DNA of 64,000 bases from Monoplex corrugatus. Taxonomy: Eukaryota > Mollusca > Gastropoda > Littorinimorpha > Ranellidae. A program made the position numbers and the translations under genes. This document shows, piece by piece, positions 27,901 through 41,700 of the stretch. Below the pieces are notes generated by a model. That model worked only from the letters and a program-made list of their open reading frames with translations, was not told the DNA's origin and ran no database searches. The DNA lies in assembly GCA_030674185.1 (NCBI GenBank), contig JAPXFY010000023.1, forward strand, positions 9,803,912-9,867,911, read 5' to 3'. Each line of letters starts with the position of its first letter. The first letter of the stretch is position 1.

Positions 27901-28691
27901 ATTCCATATGCACTAACGTCACAGGTGCCACGTGTATGGTGACCATGGCACAAGCCTTAAGCCTGCACATAAAGCCATGGGCTGGCCAGGCCCTGAGGCC
28001 CTACCTAGACTATGTTTTACCTAGTCTATATTTTATACTGGTATTTTATCAGCCTACCACTGGAATAATCTTGGTTACATGTAAATGACATGTCTATCTG
28101 TGTATCTTACCTTCAAAAAAGTAACATATATATAAAGTAAATAAATAAATAATTAAAGTAAATATACTATGCCAGATTAGCATTTAACAAATATACCATA
28201 CAAGATCAGTATTTAACAAATGCATTTAATGAATATACTACACCAGATCAATATTTTATCAAATATACTATACCAGATCAGTACTTAACAAACAGACTAC
28301 AACCAGATCAATATTTAATAAACATGCTATCTCATGCATGCACATTGTCAGCAGTGTTGTTACTAAGAAAGATGATTGCGTGAGTCATATGAAATGAGTG
28401 AGATCGAGAACATGGCCAGGAATGACAGAGATCTGATGTGCATGAAGTATGCAGGCATGACATGTGACCATAGTGATACGAGTAGCATGACCAGTGCATG
28501 ACATACCCCCTGCCCCCCCCCCCCCCACCCTGCACACACTCCTCTATATACAGATATGTACATGAAAAAAGCTGTACACTTCTCCCCATTCATTATGTAC
28601 ATTGTACAATACAAAAAGCCAAACACCCAGTAACATTTCTAAAATCTAATCTAAAACTAATTGTACACTACAGAAACAGATACACACTGAC

Positions 28692-28724
<33 letters not shown>

Positions 28725-31700
28725 CAAATGGCTATACCAACATAAAAATGCAAATGAATGTACGGACATAAAAACGCAAAATGAATACACTGAATACAAC
28801 AAACACATCAACGAAACAAATCCCAACAATGTTCTAAACTAAACTTAAACCGGGGTAAGTGTTAGTGTTAGTGTTGTTTATTAGTAAATACACCATAATT
28901 TGCAGGTTAATACCCCCAGTAAACAAACTGTTAATTGAAACAGAAAAGGTGACGACAGCCATAAGGTTAAAAATCAAGCAAAGGCCCCGTAAGCAATGCT
29001 GCTTATGTCAAGCCGGTGTTGTGAAGACAGATGAGATACATGCTTGATTTATGTACATAATATGCACCAAAACTTAAAATCAAACTGTTTATTTCCACTA
29101 TTTTTTACAATAAAACCCAACCTGATGACCGAATAACTTTCAAGAATACAACAAAATACAAATAACTCAAAATAAAGTATCATTCGAATTCAGAGAAAAG
29201 TCAAAATTTATTACGACACACTACTACCTGTAGGTTAATTTAAATACAAGATAAAATAATGAATAATTCAACAAATAAATAAACACACGAAAAATAATAT
29301 TTTTTAGGCATATTATACGGCAAAAAAGATTTCAGTAAGAAAGCTAAAAATGAAAGAAAGAGACAGAAACAATAACAACAACAATAATAAAAAAACAAGA
29401 ACAAAAACCAACTGAAAATGATCATCAGATGAATCCAAACTCAAGTGATCTCTCCTGTCCAAATAAAGCAATGCAAAAAATTACATATTTGAATTAATCA
29501 TTACTGGCACACAACAGATCTCCCTTGCACCAAAATGTGTGTGTGTTTGTTTATTTCACACTTTTCAGAGAAAGAAATGCAATGTTAGAAAATTTTCAGG
29601 TCCCCAAATCGGCACAATGATTAAAAACATGAAAGCAATCTGTCAAAGAAATGAGAAAAAAATCATCAATGCATTTGTCAAAATAGCTGAACCTCTGACA
29701 CCGAGCTGCGCTTTTGTTTTTCTTTAAAACAATGCGAATACACGCTGGCATTGTGTACAAGACATCCACATCCAAAAATTCAAACATGCATGTTAATAAA
29801 TCCACACCATGCAAAAACATAACTAAAACAAATAAACAAGCAAACCACACACACATATACATACACACACACACACATATATACATACACACACACACAT
29901 ATATACATACACACACACACACACACACACAGGGATGGACCAGGTGTAGAAGGGATCGGGGATCCGAGGGAGAAAAGCGCACATAGCCTAACTCTCATGA
30001 AGAAAGGGGGCAGCACTGCAAGAAGAAACATGGTGGTAATGAGAATGGATTGGAATGTGGAAAGTGGTGTAAAACTGGAGTGGAGTGGGAGGCGGGGGGA
30101 AAGGCAAAGGGGAAGTGGGTAGCACTCATACATGTTTGCGTAAGTCAACGGTAGCACTCATACACGTTTGCGTAAGTCAACGGTAGGCTAGCACTCATAC
30201 ACGTTTGCATAAGTCAACGGTAGGCTAGCACTCATACACGTTTGCGTAAGTCAACGGTAGGCTAGCACTCATACACGTTTGCATAAGTCAACGGTAACAG
30301 TCATACACGTTTGCGTAAGTCAACGGTAACAGTCATACACATTTGCGTAAGTCAACGGTAGCAGTCAGACATGTTTGCCTAAGTCAACGGACAATCTGAA
30401 TCTATCAAGCAATATCCTGGCGACGGCACAGGCATGCAGTCCTGATTAAGTCTTGGTTCGAAAAGCTTTTCCATGCAGACAACAAAATTTTTACAAATCA
30501 TCATAAAGACAAACAACGAACGCAACAAATCACAATTCATCAACAATACCAGAACTTCTCCAGTCATTCCATCACTCGGTCGTGTTAATTAAAAAAAAAA
30601 AGTTAATTTAAAAGTCAAGACAGGAAAAAAATTATTAAAACAGCACACACGCTAAGTAGAATCAGAAACCAGAACAATAATAATCTGGCCTATAGCCTAA
30701 TGAAAAAAAAAAATTCTGACACAGTAGTTCCAAAACTGATTTTTGCAAAAGTCAAAGTCTTGCTGATAGAACGTGGCAGCTAAAGTGCATGAAATGTTAT
30801 TTCAAAACCAAGAAGAACAAAACAAGAGCTATCGTTTCCAAAACCTTTGCACATTGTGTGTGTGTGTGAGGTAAGTGTGAGCCTTTGAGGCTGCGTGCAC
30901 AGGAAAATAAAAGTTGACAGATGTTACGTGGGATAAAAACGTGATGCACACAAGGATTGTTAAATCAAACTGCTGTAAAGGACTGTGATATATTCACCAA
31001 AATCTAACACTGGATATATAGATATTTACGTAAAGCTGCGACACTGAATACATGGACTACTACATCTTATTACTGATAAAATGGATAATTATTTCGAACT
31101 ACTGGTAATTTCATATAAATGGGTAATTATTTCAAACTACGATAATTTTGGGTACATACATCAAACTACAGCGAAAATCGAGTATATGGATTGTTATTTC
31201 AAATGGATCCTACTAGAACAAAACTACAGGAATTCATTAACCCTTTCACCCCTTCACCCTGGCAGGATGCAAAAGGGTGAAGACACGAAAGAGTTAATCA
31301 CATCTGATATCAGACTACTAACAAAAGGATTAATCCTACATCAAACGGTTGACAGCACTCAAGTCATCTAAGCTAGAGATGGAAGACACGTTCAGACGAA
31401 CATACGCAACAGGTCAAGATGCCAGATGTTAATAATGAAGAAAAAAAAAAACGAACGGAGGCAGTGGACAAAGAAGGCACACCTGCAAGGCACGGGTGTA
31501 TTTCTGAATGACGATGGCCGCTTCATCTCTCCGTTTCATCTCCTTCAGCTCAGCCAGCAGCACACGCGCCTATAAATAGCATTGTATGCCTATAAATGGT
31601 AGTATGCAGACCTATCATTAGCACTGCAAAACTGTAAACAGTGGTAGCAGATCTATAAATAGTATCTTGCCTATAAATAGCATGCTACAGCAACACAACT

Positions 31701-32635
31701 TGCCTTCAATTCCAACGTACTTGATAAGCTTCGGACTGCTCGACTTAAAGCAAGTTCCTTATAACTACAAAGTTATATGCATAAGAAATCTACAGTATGC
31801 AGAAAACATCTGTCAGTTCAACTTTAACAATCACAAGTTAAAGTTCTTCCAAATGATGGAGTCATATGACACAGAAAATATGTCTGGACTGGTGGACAGC
31901 TGGTAGAACTGACGGCATGGTAGAACTGACGGCAATGATTACAACATGGATTACAATAGTCCACCTCAGTAACTGATAAATTCAGTCATTTTAGGGCTTG
32001 TAAAACATTTCAAATCTAAACACATTTCGACACTTTCCACTCTCATATCACACGTTTGAAAGGCCACTGACAAACTTAGATCTGATTGTTAGTTCTAAAA
32101 AATATGTCCAGTAGCAATAGCAAGTTTGAAAATGTCTTTAGCCAAAAGCTACTACCGTTAAAATTCATATCATTATTAGACAGTCTCAGATTTCCAATTA
32201 TGCAAGCTTCCCCTCTGAATCAGCACTGGCAAAGCCTCCAGGTTCGACTTGACTAAAAGCAACATGAGTAGAATTATTTTGATCCATATTTTTAGAGCTC
32301 ATACCAGAAGCTATATATCAATACAGACACTGAATTCTACAAGTAACTTGAGGCACATGTCTGAAATAATGCATGGCTCTTATTCATGAAGCATTCATCT
32401 GAAATAATGCATGGCTCCTTTGAACTATTCTATCATCAACCTTCACTTTTTACACCCTATGTTATATTTGAATGTAGTCATGTCACTGGTCACTCACTCG
32501 TCACAGCAAAGTAATTTTATGACACCAATTAGTAATTATCAAACCAAACACAATATATTACAGGCGTTTACAAACAATGAATGATCGCTGAAATGAACAT
32601 GAATGTATCAATGATACCACCACCAACAACAACAA

Positions 32636-32701
<66 letters not shown>

Positions 32702-35700
32702 CTCTCTCTCTCTCTCTCACTCACACACACATTATGTTGTTTTTACTAAAATAATAGTAAATATGTCCCACAGAACAAAAAAGTCATAAGACCAAATCAA
32801 GATCACAGTTTAAGTTCACAATGCCACCTATTAATCAGATCTCTACCCACAAATATCTGCCCGTAAATCTGTTCAAATTTTAATGAATTCACCCCCATGT
32901 AAGTCTTTAACAATTTCAGATAAATTCAACAACAAACAGATCACCAATGAATTTATCATGCATTCATATCAATGCACCTAGAAATAACTAGCACAAGAGT
33001 GTCTATCACATTTTGATACCAGCACATCTGTAAATATATTACCAACGACCTGTCACAGGTTCACACCACTCATTAACCCTTTGACTCCCGCACCCTATCC
33101 ATCAAATGCAAAAATGTAACTTTTGACTTCCTCATCCTATCCACTGGCTTCCTGCAGGAAGCTGGTGGATAGGGTAAGGGAGTCAAAGGTTACGTTTCTG
33201 CACTGCTTGCATGCATGACCAATGCAGGTCGATGGTTGACAGGCTGCGGGAGTAAAGGGTTAAAATAAGTGTAAAGTCACTATGTCTGTCCAGGATTACT
33301 GCTTGCTGTCAAAGAATACGCCAATAAAGATAAAAATCCTAGATTAACCCTTTCACTCCCACATCCTGTCTGCCAACTGCAAAAACTTAACCCTTTCACT
33401 CCATCACCCTATCCACCAGCTTCCTGCAGGAAGCTGGTGGATAGAGTGGGGAAGTGAAAGGTTAAGTTTTTGCTTTGCTGTCACGGCTGACAGTACAGGA
33501 TACTGGTGGATAGGGTGAGGGAGTCAAAGGTTAAGTTTGCTTTCTGTCACGGTGACATACAGGATGCGGTGACAGGGTGAGGAGTCAAGGGTTAACATGG
33601 AAACACTAGTCAACATGGTGACGGAGGTGGCTGGTACAGCAGAGTACAAACTGAGAGGCTGTGGGTTCAAATCCTGTCTGTACATTCACAACCAAAAATC
33701 ATTGTGAGATTTTTCAACCCTGGTTGACTTATGTCCACAGTTAAGCATGCAACGGATTTGGGAAAAACTAGGAATGCACAGTCAATACAGGAACCACGCA
33801 GCTAAGTCTCATCCACTTTGAGGACACAGCACTGAGGAGGCTGCTGAAAAATATCTAGAAGAACACTGCTGACATCTGTATGCTCTCTGGCCTGGTTGAC
33901 ACCAGGATATCTCTCATGCAAGTAAGCGTAGAGTACAGCCCTGCCACATGGTCTCAGTTCGCAATGGAACTCTTCAGCATAATCACTATCACCACCCCAT
34001 AATCACTTTCATCCCCATTTTCATCATCACAGCACTGTGAAAACTTGTGCCATATTCTATGGCCCTTCATGCCCTTGGATGGGTTTGGAGGCTGCTGGTG
34101 ATCAGAAGTGGTGTTGACAATAGGGAAGGTAAAATATAGCTTTCTCTTAAGCTAAGCGGTGTTGGCAGTGTACGGTAACAGACCTTGGTTTCTCACGGGA
34201 CCAACATTATAAGGACAGTGCTCATCTCACTGCTTTACCTTCCCCAAGCCTAAAGAGGGTTAGGTACCTGTTTACAGCTGAACAGACAAAGGCATTGTGG
34301 TCAAGCCTTGGCACGAATATGGTCACCAATACTGGCGACCATGCTCAACTGTGTTTACCATGCCTTTGAGGGGTGATCTCTCTAATCAATATGTTAATCA
34401 GTATTTTTGTCTGGACCATACAACTGGACAGATTTTCCCACATCTATTTGACCATCACATATTCTTGTCTTTCTTCAAGTGTAGCTTAACCCTTTGACTC
34501 CTGCACCCAGTCCACCAGCAAACTGCATTGTCAAGCATGCTAGCAAAACAAAAACTTAACTATTTGACTCCCTCACCCTATCCACCAGCTTCCCGCAGGA
34601 AGCTGGTGGATAGAGTGAGGGAGTCAAAGAGTTAAGTTTTTGCAGTTGGTGGATAGGTGGCGAGAGTCAAAAGGGTTAAAGATATACTGTCTTTTCGCCC
34701 ATCAGTGATTTCCCCTTCTACATGCCCACCCTTCTGCCCCACTCCCCTCCTATCCCACCCCTTCTGGTATGCATGTGTTTTTGTGCCCTGGAGTTTTGGT
34801 TGTTGTCTGATGATTGCTTTGGGGAATGATGAGTGTGCGTTTTGGTTTGATTCTTGTATCAAGGTTTATCATCATCATCATCACCATCATCATTATTATT
34901 ATTATTATTATCATTATTATTATTGTCATCATTATTATCCAGCTTTTGGACTGGTTGACCATGGACCCATAATCTCATATCTTAAGTTAAATCCCACCTT
35001 ACAAACATAAAAGTGGGCTTGTTTACTGCTCATCTAAATGACAGAATCATTCTGGTGGTGTCTGTCAGTATTTCATGGTTCCTGTTTCCCACTGAATTTC
35101 ATGACCTAACCAGTGCATAGGGTTTTGTGCAGGATCAAAGTGTTTCCCTGATAACTGCAGGCAGATTTGGGTAGAGCGCATATGGAACAGTCCAAGTGCC
35201 ACGAATCCCTCTTGAACAAACTTCAAACTCTTACTCTCCCTCTCCACCCCTTCCCCCATCTCACACACAAACAGGACCATCTGCAAAAATCATTTCAGAT
35301 CAGCCATTGTCAAATGGTTTCACACACCGCTCGATGCAAACGTCAAACACTCAAACCATACAGAAATAAAACGAATTTCAACCAACTAAGCATCATGCTC
35401 CATCCACGGTATCCATGCAGGAAACTCATCATCACAAAGCCAAACGCAGAAAATGCCGGTAAGATCTGAACAAGTAATTTCTGTACACATAAAACCCACG
35501 CAACTCAGATCTGTCGACTGACCAGATGAGCTTGGAGGCAACCTCTGGCATTCAACAACTCATTCATTAATGTATACACCCTTTTCTTTTTAAACTACGG
35601 CCACTGCTGTTGTTGAACGTATTGATAATGTCTTGCGCAGAAGCAGCTAAAACAAAGCTAATAAGTGAACTGTATCAATGGTTGTTACTTATGGTGGGTA

Positions 35701-38700
35701 TGTGTTCTTCTTCTTCTTATTCTGGTAAATATGAATTCATTTGACCATTATTCTGGTGAATGTATTCATCTTACTATTATTCTGGTGAACATGTGTTCAT
35801 CTTACTGTTATTCTGGTGAACATGTGTTCATCTGACTGTTATTCTGGTGAATGTATTCATCTTACTATTATTCTGGTGAACATGTGTTCATCTGACTATT
35901 ATTCTGGTCAACATGTGTTCATCTTACTGTTATTCTGGTGAATATGTGTTCATCTTACTGTTATTCTGGTGAACATGTGTTCATCTTACTATTACTCTGG
36001 TGAACATGTGTTCATCTTACCATTATTCTGGTGAACATGTGTTCATCTTACTATTATTCTGGTGAACATGTGTTCATCTTACTATTACTCTGGTGAACAT
36101 GTGTTCATCTTACTGTTATTCTGGTGAACATGTGTTCATCTTACTATTATTCTGGTGAACATGTGTTCATCTGACTATTATTCTGGTGAACATGTGTTCA
36201 TCTGACTATTATTCTGGTGAACATGTGTTCATCTGACTATTATTCTGGTGAACATGTGTTCATCTGACTATTATTCTGGTGAATATGTGTTCATCTGACT
36301 ATTATTCTGGTGAATATGTGTTCATCTTACTATTATTCTGGTGAACATGTGTTCATCTTACTATTAATCTGGTGAACATGTGTTCATCTTACTATTATTC
36401 TGGTGAACATGTGTTCATCTTACTATTACTCTGGTGAACGTGTGTTCATCTTACTGTTATTCTGGTGAACATGTGTCCATCTTACTATTATTCTGGTGAA
36501 CATGTGTTCATCTGACTATTATTCTGGTGAACATGTGTTCATCTGACTATTATTATGGTGAACATGTGTTCATCTGACTATTATTCTGGTGAACATGTGT
36601 TCATCTGACTATTATTCTGGTGAACATGTGTTCATCTGACTATTATTCTGGTGAACATGTGTTCATCTTACTATTATTCTGGTGAACATGTGTTCATCTT
36701 ACTATTATTCTGGTGAACATGTGTTCATCTTACTGTTATTCTGGTGAACATGTGTTCATCTTACTATTATTCTGGTGAACATGTGTTCATCTTACTATTA
36801 TTCTGGTGAACGTGTGTTCATCTTACTATTATTCTGGTGAACATGTGTTCATCTTACTATTATTCTGGTGAACATGTGTTCATCTTACTATTATTCTGGT
36901 GAACATGTGTTCATCTTACTATTATTCTGGTGAACGTGTGTTCATCTTACTGTTATTCTGGTGAATGTATTCATCTTACTATTATTCTGGTGAATATGTG
37001 TTCATCTTACTATTATTCTGGTGAATGTATTCATCTTACTATTATTCTGGTGAATATGTGTTCATCTTACTGTTATTCTGGTGAATGTATTCATCTTACT
37101 ATTATTCTGGTGAATATGTGTTCATCTTACTGTTATTCTGGTGAACATGTGTTCATCTGACTGTTATTCTGGTGAATGTATTCATCTTACTGTTATTCTG
37201 GTGAACATGTGTTCATCTTACTGTTATTCTGGTGAACATGTGTTCATCTGACTGTCATTCTGGTGAATGTATTCATCTTACTATTATTCTGGTGAATATG
37301 TGTTCATCTTACTATTATTCTGGTGAATGTATTCATCTTACTATTATTCTGGTGAATATGTGTTCATCTTACTATTATTCTGGTGAATGTATTCATCTTA
37401 CTATTATTCTGGTGAATATGTGTTCATCTTACTATTATTCTGGTGAATATGTGTTCATCTTACTATTATTCTGGTGAACATGTATTCATCTTACTATTAT
37501 TCTGGTGAATATGTGTTCATCTTGCTATTATTATGGTGAACATGTGTTCATCTTGCTATTATTATGGTGAACATGTGTTCATCTTACTGTTATTCTGGTG
37601 AACATGTGTTCATCTTACTATTATTCTGGTGAACATGTGTTCATCTTACTATTATTCTGGTGAACATGTGTTCATCTTACTATTATTCTGGTGAACATGT
37701 GTTCATCTTACTGTTATTCTGGTGAACATGTGTTCATCTTACTGTTATTCTGGTGAACATGTGTTCATCTTACTGTTATTCTGGTGAATGTATTCATCTT
37801 ACTATTATTCTGGTGAACATGTGTTCATCTTACTATTATTGTGGTGAACATGTGTTCATCTTACTATTATTCTGGTGAACATGTGTTCATCTTACTATTA
37901 TTCTGGTGAACATGTGTTCATCTTACTGTTATTCTGGTGAATGTATTCATCTTACTATTATTCTGGTGAACATGTGTTCATCTTACTATTACTCTGGTGA
38001 ACATGTGTTCATCTTACTATTATTCTGGTGAACATGTGTTCATCTTACTGTTATTCTGGTGAACATGTGTTCATCTTACTATTATTCTGGTGAACATGTG
38101 TTCATCTTACTGTTACTCTGGTGAACATGTATTCATCTTACTATTATTCTGGTGAATGTATTCATCTTACTATTATTCTGGTGAATGTATTCATCTTACT
38201 ATTATTCTGGTGAACATGTGTTCATCTTACTATTATTCTGGTGAACATGTATTCATCTTACTATTACTCTGGTGAACATGTCTTCATCTTACTATTACTC
38301 TGGTGAACATGTCTTCATCTTACTATTACTCTGGTGAACATGTATTCATCTTACTGTTATTCTGGTGAATGTATTCATCTTACTATTATTCTGGTGAACA
38401 TGTGTTCATCTTACTGTTATTCTGGTGAATGTATTCATCTTACTATTACTCTGGTGAACATGTGTTCATCTTACTATTACTCTGGTGAACATGTATTCAT
38501 CTTACTATTATTCTGGTGAATGTATTCATCTTACTATTATTCTGGTGAACATGTGTTCATCTTACTGTTATTCTGGTGAACATGTGTTCATCTTACTGTT
38601 ATTCTGGTGAATGTATTCATCTTACTATTATTCTGGTGAACATGTGTTCATCTTACTGTTATTCTGGTGAATGTATTCATCTGACTTATTCTGGTGAACA

Positions 38701-41700
38701 TGTGTTCATCTTACTGTTATTCTGGTGAACATGTGTTCATCTTACTATTATTCTGGTGAACATGTGTTCATCTTACTATTATTCTGGTGAACATGTGTTC
38801 ATCTTACTATTATTCTGGTGAACATGTGTTCATCTTACTATTATTATGGTGAATGTATTCATCTTACTATTATTCTGGTGAACATGTGTTCATCTGACTA
38901 TTATTATGGTGAATGTATTCATCTTACTATTATTCTGGTGAACATGTGTTCATCTTACTATTATTATGGTGAATGTATTCATCTTACTATTATTCTGGTG
39001 AACATGTGTTCATCTTACTATTATTCTGGTGAACATGTGTTCATCTTACTATTATTCTGGTGAACATGTGTTCATCTTACTATTATTCTGGTGAACATGT
39101 GTTCATCTTACTATTACTCTGGTGAACATGTGTTCATCTTACTATTATTCTGGTGAACATGTGTTCATCTTACTATTACTCTGGTGAATATGTGTTCATC
39201 TTACTATTATTCTGGTGAATGCATTCATCTTACTGTTATTCTGGTGAACATGTGTTCATCTTACTATTATTCTGGTGAATGTATTCATCTTACTATTATT
39301 CTGGTGAACATGTGTTCATCTTACTATTATTCTGGTGAATGTATTCATCTTACTATTATTCTGGTGAACATGTGTTCATCTTACTATTACTCTGGTGAAC
39401 ATGTGTTCATCTTACTGTTATTTTGGTGAACATGTGTTCATCTTACTATTATTCTGGTGAATGTATTCATCTTACTATTACTCTGGTGAACATGTGTTCA
39501 TCTTACTGTTATTCTGGTGAACATGTGTTCATCTTACTATTATTCTGGTGAACATGTGTTCATCTTACTATTATTCTGGTGAACATGTGTTCATCTTACT
39601 ATTACTCTGGTGAATATGTGTTCATCTTACTATTATCTGGTGAACATGTGTTCATCTTACTATTATTCTGGTGAACATGTGTTCATCTTACTATTATTCT
39701 GGTGAACATGTGTTCATCTTACTGTTATTCTGGTGAACATGTGTTCATCTGACTATTATTCTGGTGAACATGTGTTCATCTTACTATTATTCTGGTGAAC
39801 ATGTGTTCATCTGACTATTATTCTGGTGAACATGTGTTCATCTTACTATTATTCTGGTGAACATGTGTTCATCTTACTGTTATTCTGGTGAACATGTGTT
39901 CATCTTACTATTATTCTGGTGAACATGTGTTCATCTTACTATTATTCTGGTGAACATGTGTTCATCTTACTATTATTCTGGTGAACGTGTGTTCATCTTA
40001 CTGTTATTCTGGTGAACATGTGTTCATCTTACTATTATTCTGGTGAACATGTCTTCATCTTACTATTATTCTGGTGAACATGTGTTCATCTTACTATTAT
40101 TCTGGTGAACATGTGTTCATCTGACTATTATTCTGGTGAACATGTGTTCATCTTACTATTATTCCGATGAACATGTGTTCATTTCACTCTTATTCTGGTG
40201 AACATGTATTCATTTATTATTATGATGAATATGTGTTCATTTGACTACTATTCTGGTAACCATGTTCACCGTACTATTATTCTAGTAAGCACATTCAGTA
40301 TATTGTTATTTTGATAAACACATGTTCATCTTACTATTATTCTAGGAAACGTGTTCATTTTACAATTACACTTGTAAATATGTGTTCATCTTACAATTAT
40401 TCTAGTTGTCACAGATATAACAACATACAGCTACTGCTGGTGAGTATGAATAAATACACGTCTTTTGAAAAAAAAGGAGATGGTAAAACTTGAACAATAT
40501 GACAAGGAACCTGAAAATTATATATTTTTTGAATGACTGAAAACTAACAATTATTTTCTATAGAAATAGCTGTGTACATTCTTTGAAGAAACGTAGATTT
40601 TTAAAGAAACTGAAATTCTATTTGAACTAATGAAAAAATAAATTTCTCGTCTGGAAATTTAAATTAACAGGAACAGCAAAACCAGTTTTATGGCAACGAA
40701 AAAACAACAACAACAAAAACAAAAAACCACACACACAAAACTTATAAAAACATGATTTTCTACACCAAGTATTGACAGTGACATAAACTGCAAAACCAGA
40801 CGGTTTTCTCCAGGAAACACAACTAACAGGAACTTTGAAAACGTTTTTTTCTTTTGTGTGGAACTGTAAGAAAGAGGAACTTCCAAACCAACTGCCAAAC
40901 CAAAACGAAAACCCAGCAGAAAACTGCAACAACAGGAACAATGTATAATTTACGTTTGTCACAAAGCTCCCATCAATTTGAAGAAGAAATGAAGAACGGC
41001 AGAAATCAGCAACCAAAGCAGATAAATGACGACCCCTGCCACCATCACCACTGCAGACCGCACCTTCCACTCCACGCTGCTTATTTCACTGTTCAATGCT
41101 GCTGCTCTCATTCTTTTCTTCGCCAGTAGTCTGGCAAGCCTTTTTCGCATCTGAACAGCAGAAAATGTACAGTCCCACCAACAAAAATATTTCATGTGAC
41201 TAAATGTGCTCCCTCAGAGAAAACATTTATAAAGGTTACCTCTGAATAAATACATTACCGCCAACAAAAATATTTATCTACGTACTAGAAAATATGCACT
41301 TCTGTCTGCCATCAAAAACATACATACATAAAGAAAGTATATACTTTTACCAACAGAAGCGTACATACGTACAAATAGTAAACGGATGTGTTTCAAAATA
41401 TCATGATAAAAATCTTCCAAGTTGATAAATATCATCATCATCATCATGTACCCTGCCGCATGGGGTTGGCAATCATGACCCTCTATATGCATCTATCCCT
41501 TGTTGCCGCGAGCACATCTTCCACCTCTCTAAATATAAAAAGTGGATTCCCACTAAAAAAAAAAGGGTGAATCATAGAATACCCCATTTTTCTTGCCATT
41601 GTTTTTAATTTTTGTTCTTTTTTTTTTCAATGCAGAGAACCAGCTCATCCTCACCATCTCATACCCTGAGATGCCTCAAACAAATCACCAGTACTTTAAA

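Larger units (their letters stand above)
24206..31482 (-). other. Intron O-P, 7.3 kb
   Basis: Contains the ~137-bp triplication, a retroposon tail, the SINE-like copy at 27054, MITE copy 5, the empty-site repeat and several short arrays. 28860-29850 and 30400-31230 are AT-rich without recognised content. Confidence 0.75.
31570..41063 (-). other. Intron N-O, 9.5 kb
   Basis: Roughly half is the 31/29-bp minisatellite. The rest includes MITE copies 6-8, SINE copies at 33607 and 34935, a CA/TC microsatellite and AT-rich unclassified DNA at 31.6-32.6 and 40.3-41.0 kb. Confidence 0.75.

Noticed and set aside
36930..39429. Open frames with 20-residue repeats (NMCSSYYYSGECIHLTIILV)
   Set aside because: They occur only where 31- and 29-bp minisatellite units alternate to give a 60-bp period, and break wherever that pattern changes.
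35699..40260. CRISPR-like appearance of regularly spaced repeats
   Set aside because: The units are directly adjacent with no unique spacers, and the surroundings are eukaryotic intron sequence.
35699..40260. Steroid-receptor-type response elements (GAACA..TGTTC) in each minisatellite unit
   Set aside because: The spacer is two bases rather than the usual three, and the motif comes with the repeat unit; no support for function.
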